The position numbers and the translations under genes are program-made. The notes under the pieces are model-generated. The model was given only the letters and a program-made list of their open reading frames with translations. It ran no database searches and had not been told where the DNA came from. A stretch of 14,368 nt of DNA from Irineochytrium annulatum (lineage: Eukaryota; Chytridiomycota; Chytridiomycetes; Chytridiales; Chytridiaceae): contig JADGJL010000756.1 of NCBI GenBank assembly GCA_027600665.1, forward strand, positions 1-14,368, given 5' to 3'. Below are positions 1-8,200 of this stretch, in pieces (within the stretch, counting starts at the first letter, position 1; every line of letters begins with the position of its first letter).

Positions 1-82
1 TTATATGGCTTAATGGATCTGGATTGTGGGGGGCTGCAAGAGATTGCGCGCTTACTGACGCGTGTGTCACTGCTGCTGCCAG
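1..82 (+). other. Intron 3' end of the methyltransferase gene
   Basis: The stretch ends in TGCTGCTGCCAG and carries TTACTGACG, a good branch-site match, about 25 bases upstream of the AG. The reading frame downstream becomes methyltransferase-like exactly after this AG. A possible donor (GTGGGG) lies at 26-31, which would leave a scrap of upstream exon at 1-25, but the donor may equally be left of the window. Confidence 0.55.
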
Positions 83-737
83 GCCTCGATACCCCCAGCA
101 CAAGCTTTACCCAAAGTTCATCGGCGCCATGACGTCCGCCGACGACAGCCACACGCCGCTCGTCCTCGAGACGGGCTGCTGCTTTGGCACCGACGTCCGT
201 TTCCTCCTGGCAGAGGGCGTGCCCGCGCACTCCATCACTGCCTCGGATGTGCACTCGGGCTACTGGGATCTCGGTCGCGAGCTGTTCAGCGTCCCCGGCG
301 CGTCCCAAGGGCTGGAGGACAAGGTGCACGAGGTCGTGACGCGGTTCGGCGACCTGGCGGGCGGCGAGAACGCGCTCGACATCGAGGGCCAGCACCTCGA
401 CCACAAGTTTAACTTCGTTTCGTCGTTCGGGGTGTTGGACGTGCTGTCCCTCCCGCAAACCGAGCGCTTCATTGCTAGCTGCTTCAAGATGGTGAGGCCT
501 GGCGGGTATTTCTTTGGGATGACCGGTGGCAGCGAGGAGGAGGGCGGCAGGGAGTGGGGGGTGACGATTGGAGGCGGGGAGAGCAGGTGGCTGCACAGCG
601 TCCAGAGCTTGGGGGCGCTGATGAAGAAGTGTGGGTTTGAGCAGGTCGAGGTGGAGAAGATGGACAAGCCGGAGGGCAAGGTGACGGACGGGAACGCATG
701 GATCTACCTGCAGTTCAGCGGAAGGAAGCCGTTCTGA
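83..737 (+). CDS. AusD-type SAM-dependent methyltransferase, 3' exon (5' part outside window)
   Basis: Class I methyltransferase of the kind found in fungal meroterpenoid clusters (AusD/Trt5/AndD relatives); it probably transfers a methyl group from SAM to a small molecule, substrate unknown. Seen: a YPQHKLYPKF lead-in, the glycine-rich SAM loop LETGCCFGTDVRFLL, the DV acidic turn (ASDVHSGYWDLGRELF), a post-SAM strand FNFVSSFGVLDVL, VRPGGYFFG, and HSVQSLGALMKKCGF, matching the HN-x-S region of the family. About 217 residues are present; family members are usually 270-300, so one or more N-terminal exons lie to the left. The exon start is set by a 3' splice site (AG at 81-82) with a CTGAC branch site near 55; it begins with the last base of a codon. 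The stop is TGA at 735-737. No signal peptide or membrane segment is seen. The family call is firm; the substrate is not inferable. Confidence 0.84.
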
Positions 738-1017
738 TGCGTGAAACAAGACGGGCGGTGGGATGTACTGTTTATTGGCGGCCACTGTTGATATCTCCTC
801 TTGTATTATGCTTTGTCTACCTGTTCTTTTTTCATATTCTTTTATTTGAATTCTCGGGTCGGGATTCTGTATGATAGCTGATGAAGTAGTCTGCCCCTGA
901 TCCATAGTCTGCGTTTGAACTCTCGTCCTAACCACTCTCTCCTATTAAACTTTGGGAAAATAAATCTTGGAATATTATCTCAACGTCTTTGTCGGCCACA
1001 GTAGTCCGATTTCCCTG
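738..1017. other. Intergenic: methyltransferase 3' region and promoter of the Sfr1-like gene
   Basis: The composition falls to AT-rich with T-runs and no credible coding frame. It should hold the 3' UTR of the methyltransferase and the promoter of the gene whose ATG is at 1018. I see no RNA gene or strong motif. Confidence 0.6.
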
Positions 1018-2712
1018 ATGGGTTGTGGACCACCGCCAGCGCTCGTCTCCCAGGCCCTCACGCAACTCGTCCGGCACCAGTTCGCTCCCATGGTTGGTCC
1101 TTGCTCTTCGCAGTTCTGCGGCTGATCGTTCGCTTTGCAGGAGCCTTTCCGGGCCGACGAATTGCTGTTGGGCTTGAGATCAGATTTGCGTGGACGGTCG
1201 GCGGCGGCAGCGTCCGCGACGATGACGACGACGGTAGACGATGAACGGAGGGGCCGGGTGCTGGATGCCGCGCTGGACGCACTGAAGGTTGGTTGTGAAA
1301 CTGGTTGCGGCCGCTGCGTACGGAAGACGGCGTGGACGGCGTGGCAATAGGCGAGCTAGTGGTGATGATCGGTTTGCGCGGAAGATCGGTCGGGCTGTTT
1401 AAGGCTTTCCGGGCTTGCGGCTTGCGAGTAAGGACAATATAAACTGATTTCGACCTCAACTCTGCAGAGGCTCCTGGACGGCGGGTCACTGGTGCGTGCG
1501 GATCTTCTCGGAAAGCGGACGCTGGCAGACATCGATATCTTCTGGGTCGCGGCAGACTATCCGCCAGCCGCGGACGGTGGCGCTGGAGGACCGGAATTGG
1601 AGCCGATCGACGACCCAGACGCCGCCCCGGACGACAGCATAAATGTCCACCAGAAAGATGATCAGAAGGCCGCCGCCGTCGTCACCGAGCAACATATACC
1701 GCCCGCGATAACCTCCACCCCTGCGCCGGCACGCACGGCCGCCCGCAAGCTTCGCACCGCCTTCAAGTCTCCCATGACGCCCGCTTCTTCTACATCGTCT
1801 CCCGCCGCTGGGTTGGCAGCGACGCCGATTAAAAAATCCGAGCTCTCCCGCACCCGGCGCACGTCCTCGGCCTTTAAGTCGCCCATGGTGTCCAACGCAC
1901 CCAACGGAGGATCCCTAGTCAAACCGTTCCGCTCGCCCGCCATCTCGAAGCCCGGCCTCACGCCGCTCGCAACGCCGCGTCCCGTGAACGCTCGCGCCAC
2001 CGCCGCGGTGGCACCCGCCTCGCCTTCTGCCGAACCGGACTTCACCCTTTTCGCGCCCCCGTCCACCTCGTCCTCCTCGGCGGCGCACCAACAAGCCTGG
2101 AACGCATGCGTCCTGCCCCTAATCCTCGAGAAGCAGAGAATCGACAAGCGGCGCGCGGAGCTCGAGGCCACGCTCAAGCGTCGCACGCTTGTGGCCGCGT
2201 ACGGCGAGAACGACGAGGCGGCGAAAGTGGACGCGCTGATTGAAAAGTGGGACCGGATTGCGCGGAGGGCCCTGGAGGATCTGAGGGATTTGATAGGGGA
2301 GGTGCAGGTGCCGCCGGAGGTTGTGGCGAAGGCCAAGGGGAGGAAGGCCGAGGAGGAGAAGCAGATGATGGGGAACAAGGAGGTGGTTACTGGGGATCGG
2401 AAGAGCGCGACGTATGCGAGCTGGTGTGCCGCGGCGGTGGCGATGAAGAGCGGTGGCGGCGGGATTCTGAAGGAGGGTGCGGTAGGGAGGAAGGGGTTAG
2501 GAAGTGGGCGGCGGAGTGTTGGTGTTGGCGGCCGTTTGGGGAAGGAGAACGGCGGGGCTGATTTTGGTGGCGGTGGTGGTGGGAACATGTGGTGTTTGGG
2601 AGGAGGTGGGTCGGGAGGGTATGATGCGTCGCCCAGATTGTTTACGTTAAGGGAGCTCGCCATTTCGTTTTCAATTGATCCGGAGTTGTTGAAGTTGGAG
2701 GATGATGCTTGA
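1018..2712 (+). CDS. SFR1: Probable Sfr1/Mei5 (Swi5-dependent recombination repair protein 1) homologue
   Basis: Proposed exons 1018-1092, 1141-1287 and 1468-2712, all phase 0, giving 488 aa. Both introns (48 and 180 nt) start GTTGGT, end TTTGCAG or CTCTGCAG and contain CTGAT. Sfr1 pairs with Swi5 to stimulate Rad51/Dmc1 strand exchange in the nucleus. Support: a coiled-coil segment (about 290-317), then LIEKWDRIARRALEDLRDLI (331-350), resembling the conserved LIEKW...AL..L block, and a C-terminal FTLRELAISFSIDPELL, resembling the family's closing block. A Gly/Lys-rich insert (about 395-460) separates the two blocks. The N-terminal half is Ser/Pro/Ala-rich and carries three related motifs: FKSPM (173), FKSPM (210) and FRSPA (228). 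Residues 1-100 are ordered-looking and not typical of the family. The call rests on remembered family patterns; it could be another coiled-coil nuclear protein. Confidence 0.6.
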
Positions 2713-3175
2713 AATGTTGCTTGCCGTTTATATGCTTAAATATTCTGTAGATTACGAATCCCTCATCCTCGCCCTTTTCAACGTCGTAAATTGGTTTGAT
2801 GCACTTGTTTGTCGCGTTATCTCTTCTTACACGGTTCCCTTTCCTTCGTTCACTCTCATTTGTATATGATCTTCAAACCCAGCCTTCCCTTACCCTTGCC
2901 TGAAAGTCATTTATTAGCTCCTCTCTTTGCATACAATCAACTCTCTCAGCCACATTTACAGTACACAGCGGACGGAAGTTCGCGAAAAGCCAAAAAAGGT
3001 TCGCCTGTAATAAGCAAGTGCATTTCAAGTGCGCATATTATTATTCAACATCTGCATCCCTGCATTCCATATAAACCATATCGTCCAGCGTAACTTGCTG
3101 AACCAATCGGCCCAACCTATAACGCACAGCATGTCTTCCCAAGTCCAAAACCGTCAAGTCACCCCCGACTAACGA
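2713..3175. other. Intergenic, shared 3' region of two convergent genes
   Basis: This 463-bp AT-rich, pyrimidine-rich stretch lies between the stop codons of the Sfr1-like gene (+) and SRP9 (-). A 94-codon open frame at 2809-3093 has no ATG context, no family resemblance and low-complexity Leu/Ser/His content, so I treat it as noise. No tRNA, snoRNA box pair or repeat was recognised. Confidence 0.6.
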
Positions 3176-3787
3176 CTACTTCTTTTTCTTCTTCTTTTTG
3201 TTCCCACCTTGCGCACCGCCTCCCGCCCCTCCCTTTGACGCCCCTGCACCTGCACCTTTCCCAGCTGCACCCTTCGCCGCGCCGGAACCAGAGCCCGCCG
3301 CCGCCCCGCCATCCCCGGATGTGTCCATATCAGCCGCCCCTGATGCCGATGGCACCACCGACGCCGGCGCCTGCGCCGAGGCCGCTCCTCCCGTCGTTGC
3401 CCCTGCCGGTAATGGTACAGCCACTGGTGGAGGTCTCCGCTGCTGCATCTTGTTCATAAGCGTCAGGTTCAACCGCTCGAGTTTGCGGATGTCCTGCTGC
3501 TTATCGGTCGCGTACTTTATTGTCTAGATTACAAAGTTAAGATTTATGTTGAGCAAAAAAAAGCGCGAGGGGCACGAAGCAGAGAAGGAGAGGCTCACCA
3601 CAGGACCGTCGGTGGCCTTCAAGACGAGTTTGCCGTCGCAGTGCCTGTATTTGATCACATACCGAACCTGAAGTTTCTTCGTTAGTAACCCACATATCGC
3701 CCAGCGAAGGTTCCGTACCTTATTCGGCGCGCTCTCGTACAGATCCTCAACCGCCTTCTGGAACTCGTCCCATTCCTCGATGTACAT
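3176..3787 (-). CDS. SRP9: Signal recognition particle subunit SRP9 (SRP9-21 family)
   Basis: SRP9 heterodimerises with SRP14 on the Alu domain of SRP RNA and helps pause elongation during co-translational targeting to the ER. Exons, in order of translation: 3787-3719, 3667-3599 and 3523-3176, all phase 0; the introns are 51 nt (3668-3718, GTACGG..CAG, branch TTACTAAC) and 75 nt (3524-3598, GTGAGC..TAG, branch CTTAAC). The 161-aa product has the SRP9 layout: a start with EEWDEFQKAVEDLY, then RYVIKYRHCDGKLVLKATD (the KYRH-DG signature), then TIKYATDKQQDIRKLERLN. Metazoan SRP9 is about 86 aa. Here an Ala/Gly-rich linker and a terminal run of seven lysines are added, as in fungal Srp21-type subunits of about 160 aa; the basic tail probably contacts RNA. 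The initiator ATG is the only one fitting the family N-terminus. Confidence 0.92.
3179..3199 (-). repeat. Poly-lysine C-terminal tail of SRP9
   Basis: An AAG/AAA run encodes seven consecutive lysines immediately before the TAG stop, preceded by GGNK and an Ala/Gly/Lys-rich linker. Basic tails are known in fungal SRP9/SRP14 subunits. Confidence 0.85.
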
Positions 3788-4004
3788 CTCGCCGTCGTTG
3801 GAAGTTCGCAGGAACCAGACGGGTGGTCAGATCGGAGGCCACGATAGGAGCTCGTCAGCGGGGGTATGCGGGACCTCGGGACGTCGGGATCGTGCTCCGG
3901 TGGTCTCGCGCGACGTGGCCAAAGCGATGATGGAGCTCGCAGAAAAAAGGACGTGACGTGGCCGTCCAGACTTCCCCATTCCCCGCCGTTGTCGCTCACT
4001 CACC
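3788..4004. promoter_or_regulatory. Divergent promoter between SRP9 and ZIM17
   Basis: Only 217 bp separate the two start codons. The 9-mer GACGTGGCC occurs twice in the same orientation (3912-3920 and 3955-3963), the second as TGACGTGG, which resembles an ATF/CREB half-site. No TATA box is evident. Both genes serve protein targeting (ER and mitochondria), so shared control is plausible but not shown. Confidence 0.4.
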
Positions 4005-4730
4005 ATGATCCGCCCCTCCATCGTCCTCCGCCCGCTCCTCCGTCTCCCAACGGCCGCCTCGCGCTCCCTCCGCCCGCACGCGCCCCTCCCAATCCCGCGT
4101 CTCCCGCTCCTTCGGCCCATCTCATCTTCGGCACCACTCTCACCTCCCACATCGTCCTCCTCCAGCAGCCCGTCACCCGCACCTGGGCCCGCGGCATCTA
4201 CCTCGCAGACACCTGGACAGTCGGCAGCCCTCTCCGGCCGCCTCCTCATCGGCTTCACATGCAAGCCCTGCTCCCACCGCACGCACCGGCTCATGTCCAA
4301 ACAAGCCTACCAGCGCGGCGTCGTGATCATTAAGTGCGAGGGCTGCGGGTCCAAGCATCTGATCGCGGATCATTTGGGCTGGTTCGACAGCGTCGGTGGA
4401 CGAATGGGCACCATCGAAGAGATTATGGAGAGGGCAGGGAGAGAGGGGGAGGTGAGGAGAGTTTCTTTCGCGGAGGAGTTGCATGCTGAGGTGGAGAGCA
4501 TGGAGAAGGGAAAGGTGGAAGTACGCAGGCAGTTTGAAGGCGAGATTGTAGACGGAGGTGGGAGGGTTGGGGCGAAGGTGGAGCAAAAGGTCGAGGGCGA
4601 GACCACGTTGGATAAGGAGAAGATTAAGGAGATCGAGGCGCTTGGGGAGGGCCTGATGGAGTGGCTGCCTAAGTTGGCGGATGAGGCAGCAGCGGGCGAT
4701 GGTGTGGTGAATCTGTCGAAGAGGTCGTGA
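4005..4730 (+). CDS. ZIM17: Mitochondrial Hsp70 escort / import protein Zim17 (Tim15, Hep1; zf-DNL)
   Basis: A matrix zinc protein that keeps mtHsp70 (Ssc1) soluble and active and so supports preprotein import. The 241-aa single-exon protein opens with MIRPSIVLRPLLRLP, an Arg-rich, acid-free amphipathic start typical of a mitochondrial presequence, followed by a Pro/Ser-rich linker to about residue 75. The zf-DNL domain follows: FTCKPCSHRTHRLMSKQAY (zinc cysteines 86 and 89), GVVIIKCEGC (cysteines 111 and 114) and HLIADHLGWF (118-127, the family signature). After the domain, an acidic/basic helical extension (about 135-241) is longer than in yeast Zim17 (174 aa). The ATG follows CACC and is the first in frame that yields a presequence. 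It is divergent from SRP9 and convergent with the KPW-repeat gene. Confidence 0.95.
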   Translation: MIRPSIVLRPLLRLPTAASRSLRPHAPLPIPRLPLLRPISSSAPLSPPTSSSSSSPSPAPGPAASTSQTPGQSAALSGRLLIGFTCKPCSHRTHRLMSKQAYQRGVVIIKCEGCGSKHLIADHLGWFDSVGGRMGTIEEIMERAGREGEVRRVSFAEELHAEVESMEKGKVEVRRQFEGEIVDGGGRVGAKVEQKVEGETTLDKEKIKEIEALGEGLMEWLPKLADEAAAGDGVVNLSKRS

Positions 4731-5277
4731 GGAGGTGGTAACTTAACACTTCCTGAGGCGCAATGGGGTTTGGGTCGTCGTTTTATTAAAAACGGGATCG
4801 AAAGGGCATTAAGGAATCATGGATATCACTTTATAATTGCATATCGGTCATTTCCTTCCTTTTTTGCTATGCATCGCATTCAGTAGTTCAATTCCGTTTT
4901 TCTTAGGGTCGTTTGCTGTTATTATTATTATCGTGACTGCAACTAAGGTTGAGGGGTCTGGTGGAGGCGTGATTTATGTGTTATTGGATCAACGAGAATT
5001 ACATGTATTTGCGTTACTTACAACATCGGAGATGTTTGCACGAAGTACCTGAGATGAATTTTGAAGACAGGATGTTCTGTGAAGGGTGAGCGAAAACATA
5101 GAAGCTTGATTGTATCCGTGACAAACGCCGCGGCTTATGGCGTTAGTTCGCTTTGTTCGCTTTCTTAACCTGGCTCTATGTTGCCATTTATTCATAAATC
5201 CCAAAACTTGATTATCAATTGTTAGTTATTGTTCAACATGTCTTTTAAATCCGCGCCACCCGTCATCCTTCACGCCT
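4731..5277. other. Intergenic, shared 3' region of ZIM17 and the KPW-repeat gene
   Basis: This 547-bp AT-rich stretch lies between two convergent stop codons. It contains a short (ATT)n run near 4917-4931 and many T-tracts. Frames of about 70 codons at 4837-5052 (+) and 4989-5204 (-) have no codon bias or family similarity. It probably holds both 3' UTRs; I see no RNA gene. Confidence 0.6.
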
Positions 5278-8200
5278 CTACAAGCACAACGCGGTACACC
5301 CTCCACACAACGACCCCTTCGCCACGCCCCTCGGCATTTTCCTCGTGCAAACTGGACAGTTATGCCCCACGTCGCCACCGCCATCGCTGGCCATCCCCTC
5401 CACGCACGCCCAGCACAAAGCCCCCAACCTCCCACCTAATGGCACAGCCCCATCGCATGCTGGACACGTCCGCATCTCTGTCCCAGACGGCCAATCCAAC
5501 AACGGCGACGCTGTCGACGACGGCCCCAACGAGGGCAGCGAAATCCCCAGCCCCAACGCGCCCGATCCGAACCCCACGCTTGCTTTATGCACCCACGGCT
5601 TCGCACCCACGGGTCCGCCCCCACCACCCTTCGCTTCCCACGGCTTATTGCCGCCCCGGCTCTCCAGCCCCGGCTCCGTCTTCACCACCAAGACCTTCTC
5701 ACGCGTCTCCCACGGTTTCGGCGCCGCGTCGGGCGTCCTCATGACGGGCGTCTCACCCTCCTTCGACATCTGCACCATCATGGCCGGGTGCGGCGTCTTT
5801 AAGAGACATCCCCGCCCCCTCCGCGTTGTCACCGCAGACGGCAAGAGTGGCATCGCCGGCAGACGCGCGGGCTGCGGTGCCTGGGTTCGCGTGGTCCACG
5901 GCTTTGCTCCTATCAAGAACATGGACGGCGTCGGTGGTCCCGGTAGCGAGGGTATGAGGTGCATCACGGGCGTCGGAGGGAGTGGCAGGCGGGCGTCTTG
6001 TGAGGGCTGACACGCCGCCGACCAGGGTTGTGTTCCAACCGTTGAAGTAATCGTCGCGGGTGTGAGCGCATCAGATTGCGAGGGATTGTTTGATAACCAC
6101 GTCCCAGACTTCTCCCAAGGCGTGACGTCGCCCGTCGTGGGGTTGGCTGTCGCGTCGGCCATTTCCCTGGGCTTGACGCCTGCGGCGGGACTTACCGCGT
6201 TGGGTATATCCCAAGGCTTAGCATCCGATGCGGGGTTCGATGCGACGGACTTCTCCCATGGCTTGACACCCGACGCGGGGCTCGGCTGCTTGCTCCACGG
6301 CTTGAGGCCAACTGGCGAACTCGATGACGCCGCCGTCGGTATAGCATTGGCCAGAGGTGTCGCATTGGTAGGCCGCGTAGGCTTAGTCTTCTCCCAAGGC
6401 TTCAGACCTACCGAAGGGCTTGGCTGCGTCGACGCCGTCTCGCTATTCACGATACTGGCGTTCGCCAGCGGCGACGGCTTGTTCTTCCTCATCTCCCAAG
6501 CCTTGACCCCGACTGGCGCCACCGCCGCGACCACAGCCTCGGCTAACGCCGGCATCGGTGCTGTTTGCTGAGTCATTACCCCAGAAGCCTTAAGCCACGG
6601 TTTCGCACCGATAACGGACATGCCGGCAGCGACCGGCCGTGAGACGCCGACCGCCACGATAGGCGTCGGCGTGAACGCCTTCGCCTTCTCCCACGGCTTC
6701 CGGCCAACAACAGGCGGTGTGACGGAGTCGACTGTGCCCCGGCCAGGTTCAACCTTCATCGGCGGTCCGAACGGAATCGAGCCATGAGTTGCGTTCTCGA
6801 TGTCAGGTGACGGGCCCGGCGATGGCGGGGTCGGAGCGAGGATAGCCTCCCAGCGCTTCTGCCACGGCTTCTGGCCGACGTTCCTGACGTGCGTGTCAAA
6901 GGCCGGCTTTAAAGCTTGTTCTACACTCTCTATCTTAACCGCGACCATAGAAATATCGCGACCGACGCCGAGGTTGCCCGTTTGCGGCGTTTCTTGTTTC
7001 CCCAGTCCGTTCGCTGTCCAATCGGGTGCATTGCTCGGTCTTGCTGCCGATGCGACGGCGGTCGGAAGCAGGGGTGTAAGAGCTGGCGCTGGTATCTGCG
7101 GAACGAGTTTCCGCTTCTGCGACGGCTTGTGCCCTTCGCTGACAAGCGCTTCAAAATGCCCCGCCGATAGCACCGATGGTGGAGCAGATGGCGCGCCGAT
7201 AATCGGTGCAGGTTCACTTGACGGCGCGTCTGAAGGCGGCTCGATGGTAGTTTCTTCGGCCTGCATCGGTTGTTTTGCTTCGTCATCCTCAATCACATCG
7301 TTGGTTGCCTTGACGGGAACCGGAGGTGCCGGGACGGTGGGTGAAGCACTGGCAACGTTATTCGGCTCAGACGGCTCTTGCACCAAATCATAGCTCGTAA
7401 ACTCAAATGGTGCTAAACGCGTCTCCGTTGCTGCCGCCGCGCTCGGTCCCGCAGGTGTCGCAATATCATCTGCTAAAGCAACTACCTCGGACGGTAACGG
7501 CAAAAGCTCTCGGTCAGGGATGGGAGTCACAACGCGTAGGCAATATTCCGTCGGAGTCATGCTTTTAACGGGTGCCATGTCCTTTTGAGCGGCTTCCCTC
7601 ATCACATTTTTCTCCATCCTCAATAGAGGCGTCGTAAGCTCCTCCGGAGCGATCATCGGCAGCACGGTCTTGATCCACCCCTTTGCCTCAAGCATCGGCG
7701 TGTCAAATGCGTCCGCTAACACCGAAGTTTTCGGCGCGTCGCAAGCCTCCACCGGCGCAAACACCCCGGGCTCGACCCTCGGCATCCTCGGCATCATTTC
7801 GAACCTCTCCGGTGGAATCGGCGTGACGAAGCAAGCGCCGCTCAGTTTCCATGCCGGCGCGAACGGGTTCGTTGGCAGCGGCTTAAGTGGCACGTTATGC
7901 CTCATCGCCGGCGTCACTACATCTACTGGCGCTACGGCGGCCTCCCCGGGCGGCTCGCACTCCACAGGCACCACCGGCGCTGGAGGACCCAGGCCGACGA
8001 CCTCCCTCACGTCGTGTACGACCCTCGAATCCCCCCACCCTGTCGGCTTCTGGCAGTCCTCAAGCACCGGCGTCTCCTCGAAACACATCCTCTCTAAATT
8101 GAGATTTGTGCTCGGCCGTGTGCTGGCCTTCCTCCCGTCCTCGAACGTTGCTAATCGCGTCAGATGACTCTTCCCGGCCCGTTGCATATCGGGCGTTTCG

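Noticed and set aside
1662..2663. A 333-codon minus-strand open frame
   Set aside because: It lies fully antisense to the main exon of the Sfr1-like gene, begins without a good start and encodes low-complexity Pro/Ser/Ala sequence expected from reading GC-rich coding DNA backwards.
3866..4333. A plus-strand 155-codon frame overlapping the ZIM17 start
   Set aside because: It is a Pro/His/Arg-rich shadow of the ZIM17 presequence and linker; the ZIM17 frame carries all zinc and signature residues.
4917..4931. Short ATT run
   Set aside because: About five units only; ordinary AT-rich intergenic sequence, not a notable microsatellite.
4989..5204. A 71-codon basic minus-strand frame in the ZIM17 3' intergenic region
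   Set aside because: AT-rich, no family match, no splice partner, and it lies in the expected 3' UTR of the KPW-repeat gene.
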